Below are positions 17,041-27,586 of a stretch of 64,000 nucleotides of DNA, piece after piece (positions within the stretch are counted from its first letter, which is position 1; each line of letters opens with the position of its first letter). The DNA is taken from assembly GCA_007026445.1 (NCBI GenBank), contig VDMD01000031.1, positions 298,554-362,553 on the forward strand. The letters are read 5' to 3'. A program made the translations under genes and the position numbers. Below the pieces are notes generated by a model. That model was not told the origin of the DNA. It did no database searches and was given only the letters and a program-made list of their open reading frames with translations. This stretch comes from Schizophyllum amplum. Taxonomy: Eukaryota > Basidiomycota > Agaricomycetes > Agaricales > Schizophyllaceae.

Positions 17041-19415
17041 TCACTGAGGACCGAGCGCCAAGGCGTTCACAAGGCTCTGCACGAACCCGCTGAGACCAGG
17101 ACCCAGGCCATCCACCTCTACCGTCCCGACTTGCAACAGTCCCCCGAGACCCAGAGCTGTAAGCAGATGGGTCAGGTCGATGAGAATCTGGCCGCCATCC
17201 GCGGTCGTCGTCGGGACTTGACCACCAGATGCGGGGCCACTCGGCGGTGGGGTGGTGATGGGGTGAGACTCGACATGGCCGAGCGTCGCGTCGAGCAGAA
17301 CGACCAACTGAGCGACGAGGTTGTTGACCTCCGCGGTGAAGCAACCGCATGAGGTACCCGCGCTGTCGAGGCCGAGAACAGCGTGGGTGAGATCGTTGAG
17401 GTAGACCACCAGGTCCGTGAGCGTCTTCGAAGCCAGCAGATTGGCAGTCTCGTCCAGGACGGCGTTGACGAGATCCCGGTTGGTCTCCGGCTGCGAGCCG
17501 CCGAGCTGCAGGACGATCTGAACAATGGCCGTGATGTTGGCCAACACGTCCGGGTCTACGGTAGCTGTGGCGTTGGCATCAACGACAGACGGACTGCTGG
17601 GTGAAGAAGGGGCTCCCGAGGGGGCGCCCGCCACAGGTCCCAGACTGAGAGCGTCTACGAGACCTTGTACCAGCATGCTCAAGCCCGGACCGAGTCCATC
17701 AATCTCGATGGTCCCAGTCTTCAGTAGACCGCCAAGGCCGAGCTTCCCCAGAAGGTTGTTGAGATCAATGAAGATCTGCCCACCATCGGGCATCATGGTC
17801 GGCGACGGGTTGGAAGGCGAAGTACCAGCAGGAGGAGGCGAGGTTATCGGGTTCTGCGCCATCGAGCCGAGAAGGATGTTAACGTCGACGATGATCTGGG
17901 TGGTGAGATCAAGAAGACCGCTGCCGGCGTCGCACGCCGTGAGGCCAGCAAGAAGAGCGTTCAGCTGGTCGACCAAGTTGTTCGTCGCGGCAACGAGGCT
18001 AGAGACCGTTGGCGAGCCAAGGAGAGCACCGGTCGTCTGCAGCGTGGCAGCGACGAGTGCGTTGACGTCGTCCGTGAGACCACCACCTGCAGAAGGGGAC
18101 GCGCCGACTCCAGCGGGTGCAGAAGGGTCGGCAACAGTGCCCGTGGTAGTCGACGGAGCGCTGGCAGCATCACCGAGCTGAATGACAAGGTTGACCACGG
18201 CGGAGATCTGATCGGCAATGGAAGCATCCACATTGGCGACAGCGTCGACCTTGTTCTTGGAAATGGTTGATTGAATTAAAAGAGGAATGGACTCGGAAAT
18301 ACGCGTACTCACATCACCCAAGAGGTCAAGGCCCAGCAGCTGACGCTTCACATTGACGGAGACACACCGGCTGGCGTCCTCCGAAGGAACGAACGAGGCC
18401 TTGCAGCGATTGACGACGCACTTGGACGCCACACATCCGACCTCGATCACGTTCGGCAAAGCAGAGCAGTCAACACCAGAGGCCTGCGGGCTTGAGACAA
18501 GGAATCCATGGGGCGTCATGCATCCACCGCCTTCGGTTTGTTAGCATACAATTCATGGCATAAACGCATCCACTCACAGCTATCCAACGTGGCGGTCGTG
18601 TCGATACACTCAAAGTCGTGGCCACCCTCGCGCCCAGCAATGCCGCAAACATTCTGGCGAGATCCGCAGGTGCTGCGTGCCTGCTCGTACGTGGTGACCC
18701 GGCTCGACAAACGTCGCTTCTTCGGACGCGACAATGAGCCTGAAGGACATCCCTGCCCAAGACCGTCAGTATCGCGCAGGTGGCATGTATGCGCCACAAA
18801 TGACAGAAACGTAGCGGTAGACGTGAAAAAGAACGACATACCGCAGGAGGACAGCACTGGTTGCCGTTCTTCACGTAGCCGGGGTCGCAGACGATGCCAC
18901 AGGGATCCTCTGTGCTGCAAGCGCGCTGAGCGTGAGGAGGGACAACAGGGCAGTTCGCGCGCGTCGGGTCGGTGTTGATCTAGACGGAGATGAGACGGAG
19001 GATGTAGTCTAGACGTTGTGAGTACGCGCCAGCAAGTCCAAGATAGCCCTGATAGGTCCGTTCAAAATGCTGGACAGGACGGTCGCATCCACGTAGGTCG
19101 ACAGGAAGATGTCAAGGTCCTAAAATCTGGTCAGAAAGGCGCATATATGCACATGAAATGTACACTTACATCGATACAGAGACAGATTTCGCCGGTAAGA
19201 TTGGGTATCTCGACAAGCGGCGCGAGGGCTTCGACGATGACGCGGGCATCGACGTTCACGCAAACGTCGATGAGGTCGCGGTTGTCAAGGGTCCGCGGAA
19301 TGGAGTGTTGGCGGGCGGCGACGATACGCGAGGTCTTGCTCTTGGAAAGGGCGGCTGCACCGGGCGAAAAGAAGAGCAGAGATGCAAGGAACGTGGGCGC
19401 GAGTGAAAATCGCAT
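17041..19415 (-). CDS. Secreted CPL1-like cysteine-rich protein with duplicated C-terminal module
   Basis: Minus-strand gene, ATG at 19415-19413, TGA at 17041. Residues 1 to about 22 (MRFSLAPTFLASLLFFSPGA) form a clear signal peptide. Small exons encode a Cys-rich part (CPVVPPHAQRAC, CGIVCDPGYVKNGNQCC), then the CPL1-type domain: TCGSRQNVCGIAGREGGHDFECID, CGGCMTPHG, and GVDCSALPNV-GCVASKCVVNRC-ending C. This is the cysteine pattern of Cryptococcus Cpl1 and its many agaricomycete relatives. The ~450 C-terminal residues are low in cysteine and rich in Leu/Val/Ala/Ser/Pro, and contain two copies of a ~150-residue module, each ending in DGLGPGL and LGP. The protein is probably extracellular or wall-associated; its molecular role is unknown. 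Exons between 18.5 and 19.2 kb are approximate. Confidence 0.85.
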
Positions 19416-19514
19416 TTTGGCGAGGTCCGACGAAGGCGCCGAGCGACGACGGGGGAGAAAGAAAGAACGATGGTGGGTGGGGAAGGAAAAGGCGCACTGT
19501 CGAAGGCAGCGAGC

Positions 19515-19521
19515 TTATAAA
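19515..19521 (-). promoter_or_regulatory. TATA-like box of CPL1-like gene
   Basis: TTTATAA on the minus strand about 100 bp upstream of the ATG at 19415, a usual distance in fungi. Assigned by position and sequence only. Confidence 0.4.
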
Positions 19522-20255
19522 CACGGCCGGAAGGAGCAAACTCACTTCGACATCGAAAAAACAATGTACAACACCTGCCAACGGCTCCGCTTTCCGCGCT
19601 TCGGCGCGTCGTATCTCCGTGCGACGTGCACAATCAGGTGTTAACGGGTTGCTCTGTGGGTTACTTGATTCCCTGTACATTGCACGTCGCAACGTCGCAA
19701 TGTCGCGTCAGCGGCGTGATAGTGCAAGTGGGCCTCAAAGGTCGAGAGAGTCTGTGATTTTGAGAGTCAGCTGCAGCAAATAACGCACAAAGAAATGCAA
19801 TCCTTCGTGACCGTAAATAGAAAACGTGACCGCGTTTGCTTCCATCCGTGCTCGATCGACATCCGCGTCACTAAAAGTAGTAGCCGAACAAGGTCGCCTA
19901 CTATAACCGAATAAGGTGTCGATAACGATGTGAGACGCTCGTTCAACGACGCCGCCATAGAAAAAAGTACTCTCAAATGCTATCCGCGCAGGACTGATAG
20001 CGAGAAGCACTTTGCATACTCTGTTCCTTCAAGAGAGACCGCGTATGCCGCTCCTCAGCGAAGTCCACTGCTCTACAAGAAGAGCGTCTGCCGTCAACGT
20101 ATACCGGGCTCCTCGGCGTAGCTCGCCTGGAATTTGCTGAGAAGTCGGAAGTTTGAGAGGACAGGACGCATATGCATTCAAAGAACTGATAGAAGAGACC
20201 TGTAATGAATGTTGAATTGACGGGGACGAGCACCAGCCGAGTAGATGCGCGCACC
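19522..20255. other. Intergenic region
   Basis: Upstream sequence of the CPL1-like gene and 3' flank of MED8 (both minus strand). AT-richer than the flanking genes. No recognisable gene, repeat or RNA. Confidence 0.45.
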
Positions 20256-21128
20256 TTATCCTTGCCACATCGCTTGCAGGGCGGGATCCAAAGCCAATGG
20301 CGGCTGTTCCGGGGCTTCTGACATCTCCGCGCCCTCGCCCTCCGTCAGCGGCCCATCATCCTGCTCCATGTTCCCATTGATGCCCTCATCGTCATCCATG
20401 TCGTCCCCAAATTCGCCCTCTTCGTCGATATGGTCCTCAGGCGCCGCGGACACCGCCCCCGCCCCCGCGCTCAGCACGTAGCGGGGGTCGAAACCCAGCT
20501 CATCCGGCTCCGGCTGCTCGACGAGCACACGTTCCTTCCACTCGTACTTGTCTGTCTTCTCCAGAATCTGCGCAACGACCAGCCGGCCGCGCTCCACCCG
20601 TCGCTCGTGCGAGCCGCCAATTTCGGCGCACTCCTGGAGGACGTCCTCGTACGTTGTCTTGCGGCTCTTCATCCTCGCCGATGGCAGACCACTCAGCACA
20701 CCGACAGAGCCACGCGTCTCGAGGTGGTCGCATAGGCCGCTGACCGTCGTGCTCTCCTTCTTCAGGATGTCATACGTTTGGTTGTGTCGGATGAAAGGCG
20801 CGACCTCAGCGTGGAACTGCGGGTCCTCGAGGGCCTTTTTGGGGTGAAGAGCAAGCTTTTCGAAAATGCGCTCGACGGATGCGTCGCTCGGGCGAGAGCC
20901 AGGTTGCGGTGGTACCGCGGCAGCGAGGGAATTTGAGAAGTTGAGCGTCTGCGACAAGAGGAGGTTGTATCTAGCAAGCAGATCCGGCCAGGGATACATC
21001 GCGGGCGCGTCCTGAAGATGTATACTCCCTGCTAGTGCGTTGATACTTTCGATTATCTGGTCCGCTCGGTGGCGCAAGCCCTCCAATTGCGACAAGGGAA
21101 GGTCGGTGGGAGGCCGTGTGGTGGACAT
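20256..21128 (-). CDS. MED8: Mediator complex subunit 8
   Basis: Intronless gene of 290 codons; ATG 21128-21126 (the frame extends further upstream but only from a TTG), TAA at 20256. The N-terminus has the Med8 signature helix pair: LPLSQLEGLRHRADQIIESI, then PWPDLLARYNLLLSQT and LNFSNSLAA, which builds the Mediator head-module interface with Med18/Med20 and TBP in yeast. The middle (VERIFEKLALHP) and a helix-rich second half follow; the C-terminal ~70 residues are highly acidic (GEFGDDMDDDEG), ending DPALQAMWQG. Nuclear, part of RNA polymerase II transcription. It is transcribed divergently from the HMG-box gene 261 bp away. Confidence 0.88.
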   Translation of the reverse strand: MSTTRPPTDLPLSQLEGLRHRADQIIESINALAGSIHLQDAPAMYPWPDLLARYNLLLSQTLNFSNSLAAAVPPQPGSRPSDASVERIFEKLALHPKKALEDPQFHAEVAPFIRHNQTYDILKKESTTVSGLCDHLETRGSVGVLSGLPSARMKSRKTTYEDVLQECAEIGGSHERRVERGRLVVAQILEKTDKYEWKERVLVEQPEPDELGFDPRYVLSAGAGAVSAAPEDHIDEEGEFGDDMDDDEGINGNMEQDDGPLTEGEGAEMSEAPEQPPLALDPALQAMWQG

Positions 21129-21389
21129 TGTCTCCTGTCTGCGTGAGCCCGGCTGGAAGCTTTCGTAAGACAGTTGTGTACTGTTCAAGCTTTGGTCATG
21201 TAGTGTCGAGCTCGAAGACGTATCAGCTCAGCGAAGAACCAACATCAGGGCGCGACTTGCAAGTCAAAGTTCAAGTTTCTCGATTTGACGTCACGCGGCG
21301 TGAAACAGGGGTTTTCCCACGGCCACGCATCACCTGCCGTAGCGCGACGCGTTCGCCTGAATCTCTCCTTCCGCCTCCATCTTCACGCT
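21129..21389. promoter_or_regulatory. Short bidirectional promoter MED8 / mitochondrial HMG gene
   Basis: Only 261 bp separate the two divergent ATGs, so both promoters must share this segment. It contains no clear TATA box. Confidence 0.5.
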
Positions 21390-22362
21390 ATGTTCTTTCC
21401 CTCACTGGCGTCCGTGGCGCGTATGCGCTTGGGCGCCCTCCCAAGCACGCTGCAGACCGCTGTGCGCCTGCTTCCTCCTTCCTATGCGCCGGGGGCGCGC
21501 GCCTTCACGACCACGACGCGTATCGCATTCCTAACCAAGACCGCCGTAGACCCTGAGGCAAAGCCTCGGAAGAAGGCTCCCGCCAAGAAGAGCGCAAAGA
21601 AGGTCACCACTGCAGAGGCAACGAAGGAGAAGACCGTCAAGGCCAAGAAACCGAAGCCCAAACCCCAAGAAAAGCTCAAACCCAAGAAGGCGGTTAAGGC
21701 GAAGAAACCTGAGCCTTGTGCGTAACTATACCTCTCCGGGACGCTGCGTCGCTTACGTTAAATGCAGTTGTGGTAACGAAGGACATGATGCCTCCTTCGC
21801 GCACTTCTGCCCGTGCAATCTCTCTGTATTTCCAGGAGAAGTACCTCCGTGAAGGCAAGCCTTCGAGCCGGACAGAGGCGCAGGACATGATGCGCGCTGG
21901 CGCAGCGGAATTTAATCAGCTGCCGGAGTCGGAGAAACTGGTGCGTTGTTGACCCCTACGCCAGTGCGCGTACACTGACCGGTTGAGCGCACGCAGACAT
22001 ACTCCGCGGCGGCGGCGAAGCTGGGAGAGGAGCGTCGGGCAGCGTACGACGAATGGGCGAAGCGGCCGGACGCGGCGAAGATTCTGCGGACGCTCAACGC
22101 GCGACGTCGGAAGCGCGGCCAGTTGCGGTTGTACATACCCGTTGCGCTGCGCAAGAAGACGCCACCCAACGCGTATACCTTGTTCGTCAAAGACTTCTGT
22201 TCCGGAGGAAGTCAGCTGGGGCGGAGCTCGGTGTTCTCCGCGGCGGGGGCTCAGTGGAAGACTCTTCCGGCCGACGAGAAGCAGAAGTACACCGATCGCG
22301 CGGTACTGGAGAAGGAGAGGCTCATGAAGGAACACCTGGTAGACAACGCACATGCAGCTTGA
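21390..22362 (+). CDS. Mitochondrial HMG-box DNA-packaging protein (Abf2/TFAM type)
   Basis: Three exons close in frame: 21390-21717, 21768-21940, 21997-22362. ATG 21390 is the first real ATG of the frame. The presequence is rich in Arg/Ser/Thr and lacks acidic residues (MFFPSLASVARMRLGALPS, then ARAFTTTTRIAF), typical of matrix import. A Lys/Ala/Pro-rich basic linker (residues ~50-110) precedes two HMG boxes: one from about PPSRTSARAISLYFQEKYL to EKLTYSAAAAKLGEERRAAY, the second from RKKTPPNAYTLFVKDFC to PADEKQKYTDRAVLEKERL. Paired HMG boxes plus a presequence is the plan of Abf2/TFAM, which coat and bend mitochondrial DNA. The long basic tract before box 1 is unusual for Abf2 but known among basidiomycete nucleoid proteins only by analogy. 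Confidence 0.85.
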
Positions 22363-23420
22363 CGAAGATCTTCCTACTTATACCAGCAACCGATCCCTTT
22401 AATCTGTCGTGATTCTTGCATGTCACTCATTTGGTTGACGTCCTTCCGCGCCCCTTGTGTAGCTCAACACCATGTTTCTTGCATCGCGCTAACAGAGGTG
22501 GTCCGTGCAAGTCTGTTTGATTCTTTACGAACATGGCACCTAAGACTATGTATTTCTACTTTATTCGACCGGGATTTGCAAGTCTATCCGTGAAAGAATG
22601 AGCGGCAGCCAACTCACATGTATCCCCGTATGGCAGGCCTTGTTCTCCATTTTCTGGTCTACGCGTCATGTTGTCTCGAACGGTCACTTCGACTTGCAGG
22701 ATGCCAACGCCGTATCTTGCTACCATTGTTGATACTTCATTATGAACTGAACGCGGTCTGGGTGTCTAATCGCTCGACGATGCGTCATGGGGAACTCCCC
22801 AATTTCGTGTCGTGTGGATGCTAAGACGAGGGCGGCATGTATGAAGACGTACCGAGCTTGACGTTGAAGCAGCTGTATGATATCTCAGCTGTGTACATTT
22901 CAGGTGCAATTTCAGGTGCGTCCACTGCGCCCTTCGAGCCGTCTTGCGTCTCACATTCGATCTAGGCAGCTGCTATCGCGCCATGGACCCCGTTTCATGC
23001 CTTTACTCCTTGCAATGTCCACACATGCCGCCCAAGCTGTGATCATAATCCCGAAGAAGAAATCATGAAATGCACCTGCTGGGAACGACTGTCGAGGAGG
23101 GGAGCGGGCTGTCCACCAAGAGACCAGCGCGTGTATCGTCCACCTCGACTCTGGACGCCGCAGTGCTGTAGCTGAGCGCTGGGTCCTTGTATTGCACGTG
23201 GCGGTGCGGAATGCTTGCCGCCCGCTCCGCACCCCGTCTCGCCCACGGCCGACGCGGTGACCCTCTCAGTCAGCTCAGAACGAACGATAGCTTATCTTCT
23301 ATCAATATAGTGATCAGGCGGACTTCTGCGGAATGAGGACGACTCTTATCCCTCTCGAGGCCGTGGCCTTGACCCCCGTTCTCCCCATAAGAGTCGCGAC
23401 CGTTCAACAGCACGCGCGCC
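22363..23420. other. Intergenic region
   Basis: About 1.06 kb between two plus-strand genes; AT-richer 3' flank (22.4-22.8 kb) followed by the promoter of the oxidoreductase. Short frames on both strands have no recognisable features. Confidence 0.45.
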
Positions 23421-25246
23421 ATGTCCATGTTCTCCTACCTCTTTGGAAACAAGACTCCAGCGAACGAAACCAAGCAAGACATGGGAGGATCGTCCAAAGG
23501 CGACATGTGTCCGAACGCGGCACGTCTCCCGCTCGCGGAGGGCATGTCTCTCTCGCAGTGGTTGCAGAACGTGCGGGGCAACCCTTTGCTGGACCACAGG
23601 ACGACGGAGCAGCTGCCCCAGGAGGCAGACGTCGTGATAATCGGATCTGGGGTACGTGGTACGAGAACGCGACCGCGGACGCGAAGCTGATCGTGATCGC
23701 AGGTGTCTGGCGCGACTACCGCGCTCGCCCTGATGCAGAGCCAGACGCCGCCGAAGAGTATAGTAATGCTGGAAGCACGAGAGCTGTGTAGTGGCGCGAC
23801 TGGGCGGAATGCGGGGCATTGCAAACCGGATCAGGTGTGTGAAGCGTAGTAATCTCTGACTGAGTACTAAATCGTCGCAGTGGCGGGGCTTCGTCAAGTA
23901 CCAGCAGAGGTTTGGGACTGAGCAGGCATTGAAGGTCAGTACGTCCAGGCGCGTATCATGCACAGACGTCTCATCGTTCGCAGATCCTTGCAAACGAGCA
24001 GGAGACATGGGAGAAGATCGTCGCGTATGTGAAGGAGCATAATGTAGACTGCGACCTCTGGGTCGGGAAGACGGTGCGTGATACGCATATGTACATCGTG
24101 CAGATGCTGATGGTGATCCAGCTGGACGTCCCCGTTACCGACGAGGTCGCGGAGGCAACTGCGATAATTTATGAGGCCTGCAAAGCAGCTGGAGGGCCGG
24201 TCGACAAAGTGGAGGTCATCACGGACAAGGCGGAGGCCGTGAAAGTGCGTGTCTAGTCCACCGTAGCGATCTACCTGCTGACTCTTTCCTCTAGCGCTCT
24301 CGCATCAAGAGCGCATGCGCCGTATACGCATGGGACGCCTCAACACTCTATCCCTGGAAGCTGGTCGCGCACGTCGTCAAGCGCTGCATCGACATGGGCG
24401 TCAACCTGCAAACCTGGACACCCGCCCTCTCCGTCACCGAATCCGCCGACAAGCCCGGGCAATGGGTCGTGGTCACCGACCGCGGCTCCATCACGACTCC
24501 GTCCGTCGTGCACTGCACCAACGCCTACGCAGCTGCTCTGCTGCCCGAGTTCAACAACGTCATCCTGCCCACGCCGCACATGTGCAACCGCGCCATCCCG
24601 ACGCGCAAGTGGTCCGGAGGCGGCGCGTTGCAGAACTCGTACGGCGTGCTGCTTCCGGGGGGCGCGATGTTCTCGATCAACCCGCGGTGCACAGCGGACG
24701 GTGTGGTGCTGTTCGGCGGGAGCAATCCGGGGCAGGACGCCCTGCACAAGTATCTGGACGAGAACCCGGACAGGCGCACGCACGACTCGTTGTCGAACTT
24801 TGAGCCTGTAACGAAGCCGGTGCGCGATTTCACGCAGACCGAGTTCGAGGGGTGGGGAACGCAGTTCGCTGCTGGCGAGGGGTACGACTACTCATGGAGT
24901 GGTATCATCGGGGCGGTGAGTGGCTCGGTAACTGCTGAGACAACATGTCATTGAACTCGCCATCAGAGCGCTGACGGCGTGCCGTACGTTGGTGCGGTAC
25001 CAGGAAAGAAGGGGCAGTGGATCTGCGCAGGGCACAATGGGCACGGCATGGTGAGTAGCATCTGGATCACTGCATCAGGGTTTGTGACTGACCCATTTAC
25101 AGGCGCGCGTCTTCACTTGCGGTCCCGCTCTTGCGAAGCTCATGCAGGGCGCCACGTGGGCAGAAGCGGGCTTGCCGGAGGTTTTCGAGCTTACTGAGGA
25201 GCGATTGGCACGGTTGCAGAAGGTGGACTTCAAGTGGCGCATCTGA
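23421..25246 (+). CDS. FAD-dependent oxidoreductase, D-amino-acid-oxidase (DAO) family
   Basis: Plus-strand gene with about seven exons from ATG 23421 to TGA 25246. The FAD-binding dinucleotide fold is split by the first intron: DVVIIGSG joins to VSGATTALALM. Next comes MLEARELCSGATGRNAGHC, the second FAD contact with the ATGRNGG-like motif found in fungal DAO proteins. The body includes ACAVYAWDASTLYPWKLV, the substrate-domain strand WVVVTDRGSITTPSVVHC followed by TNAY, and a C-terminal FAD segment GVPYVGAVPGKKGQWICAGH-NGHGM. The enzyme probably oxidises an amine or amino acid with flavin reduction and peroxide formation; the substrate cannot be read from sequence. No signal peptide or targeting sequence is evident. 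Introns near 23.65, 23.84, 23.94, 24.08, 24.25, 24.92 and 25.05 kb. Confidence 0.87.
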
Positions 25247-26055
25247 GAGGGGTATCAGGTAGGGTAAACATTGTCCAGAATTCACAGCAGCATCGTTTAG
25301 ATGATCGTGTACAATGCACTGTTGTATTTTGTGCATCAGAGCTGTTGGGTCGAGATCGTTGGCAAAGGTGAGGGGAAGAGGCTAGCAGATTGTCAGCACC
25401 TCGACGAGGTAGCGCACGTTGATGTTTACCTGAAGAGAAATGTGTCTGTGTGCTCGGTATGCCGACTCTTGTACGCAGGTCCATTCATTTATTGACTATC
25501 AGTCTTAGGTGGCTCAAGCTCCAATACCGAGTACTCACCCACTCTAGTCGTGCATGGCCGCACTAGGCCAGTCCCAACTCTTCAAATCGATGCAAGCCCG
25601 ACTCTACATTCGCCGACCCAAAAGTACGTGCAGATCAGCTGTGAACTTATGCTGACACGAGCATGCATGCGCAGACATATACGACTTTCTTTGTCCGTTC
25701 AACTTCACGTCCCAAATCGGGCAAAAACATGAACATCGCAAAGGCTACCCCACGTGCACAACAAAGGAACGGCGTGCGCCATGACATTCCTAAAGCAGGT
25801 CAATAGCCCGGAGCGGTGTTAACATGTCAGCAATCGCGCAGGGGACGAACCCATCTCTGGTCTTTGACTGTTCACAAACGGTGTCCCAAACGGCGCTACG
25901 GGTCAGCCCGCCTGGCCTCTGCCGGGGTATATAACGGAGGCGCCCCAGATGACGGTTCCTTGCCCCAGCACTTATTGCCACGGTCCACGGACTGCATCGC
26001 TCTGGAGCCCACCTTCCTTACCACCGGTTGCATTTCTCATCATTGCACTAACGCG
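25247..26055. other. Intergenic region with TATA-type promoter
   Basis: About 0.8 kb. The right end carries a TATA box (separate entry). The rest has no gene or repeat that I can support. Confidence 0.45.
25927..25934 (+). promoter_or_regulatory. TATA box of zinc-finger gene
   Basis: GTATATAA about 125 bp upstream of the ATG at 26056 and in the right orientation, in a GC-rich stretch where it stands out. Confidence 0.5.
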
Positions 26056-27329
26056 ATGCCCTCAACTCCACGCAAGAGCAAGGAGACTCCGGCGCGACTG
26101 CAATTGTCGCCAACGGTGCGTGATTATTTCTCTTGTCGAGCGTGTCTGATACCTTCCAGGGCTACGCGCGGGTCAAGGATGCGTTCCGTCTATTCGATAG
26201 CTCTCCTGCTCCTCAAGAGCCGGCGGGGGGCTTTGGCAATGACATCCTGGTCGAAGACCATGCCCTCGACTACCTACCACCCGAGCATTATCACGCTTAT
26301 GCGGGTACCATTGCGCACGCCCTCATTGACAGCACGCCGCGCCGTCTTCGCCGCCTCGAGAACAATGAGAGCATCGGAAATCTCTTCGACGAACTTGCAC
26401 AGGGAACCAACAGAGCGTTCATATCTCGATCGCCCACGGAGAACAGTGAGGTTACGGCGGAGACACCGTTCGGAGCTGCCTTTGGGAGACTAGGGGAGAC
26501 ATCCGACAACGACTCAGACTCCGATGCTGGCAGCGGTGTTCCTGACTCCGAAGGCGACCCCAACGACTCCTACGAGGACGAGGACGACGACATCGACCAG
26601 GACGAGATCGGCTCCGACGATGAGAACGATTCGGAAAGCGACTTCAACGACGGACTGGAAGGCGGCAGCGACGATGGCCTAGACGAAGACTACGCACCCT
26701 CTCGTAGACCGACTGCGGCATCGTCCCGCGCAATTCGTCGCGGAACCCGCGCACCCCGCGCACCCCTCTCTCCCAACAAGTCGGTCGCAAACATCCCAGC
26801 GACGTCTACCTCCTCCCGCAAGCGAAAGGGTAACACCTCGTCTGGTCGGCCGTCCAAAATCTTCAAGGGCAACCCCGACATGTCCCTGAAGGAAGTGGCT
26901 CAGGTGTTACGCCAGATCACCCGCAAGGCGGTAGCCGTAGCGGAGTTCATCAAGAACCAGACGCCTGTCCAAGACAAGGCAACCAAGAAGTACATCTGCT
27001 TCTGGGACGACAAGTGCGGCCAAATGTCTGCTTCCGCCGGCGAGTGTCGGCGCCACGTCTTTCAACACTCGAAGCTGTCTGCCACTCTCTGTCTCGCTTG
27101 CGGTATAGCTATTTGTCGGAAGGACGCTTTGCATCGGCACTTCCGGAACAAATCCTATCCACGGTGCCAAGCGATTCACGACGAACGCGCGGACAAGGCG
27201 GGTCTGCCACGCATCTTCGAGGTGCACAAGCCCACTAAGGAGTTTCCCGTTACTAAGTTCGAAGCTGCTGCTGACAGGCTGGAGAACCTTGGGAAGCCTG
27301 CAGTCAAGGTCGAGACATCTCGACGCTGA
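26056..27329 (+). CDS. Zinc-finger protein with acidic middle region, function unknown
   Basis: Two exons: ATG 26056 (MPSTPRKSKETPARLQLSPT), a 40-odd bp intron after position 26115, then one long exon to TGA 27329; about 415 residues. The N-terminal 130 residues are helical (GYARVKDAFRLFDSS). Residues ~145-205 are an Asp/Glu/Ser-rich acidic tract, followed by a basic Ser/Arg stretch with SSRKRKG as a likely nuclear signal. The C-terminal third holds Cys/His spacing of zinc-finger type: CFWDDKC, then ECRRHVFQH, then LCLACGIAICRKDALHRHF. The acidic tract could be an activation domain and the fingers a DNA-binding unit, by analogy only. Proteins of this layout are common in agaricomycetes, but I cannot name an orthologue. 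Confidence 0.8.
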
Positions 27330-27586
27330 ACGCTGAACACTATCCATCATCAATGCGCAGCTCGCCCGCTGAAGTTGACGATACTCATGACATGACTTGA
27401 TCCCCACTGCTAGCTATGATTGTATTATAATTCGCGCAGGCCCGGAGCCTGCCGCGCTGCCCATCGAATGCATGTTCTATTCACGAAAGAACTGGTACTT
27501 GAGTCTTGAGTCTACTGAGATACAAAAACATAACTTCAAATCTTCAACTGGGAATCGCGATCAGCTTACACGTTCCGCGTGCGTCG

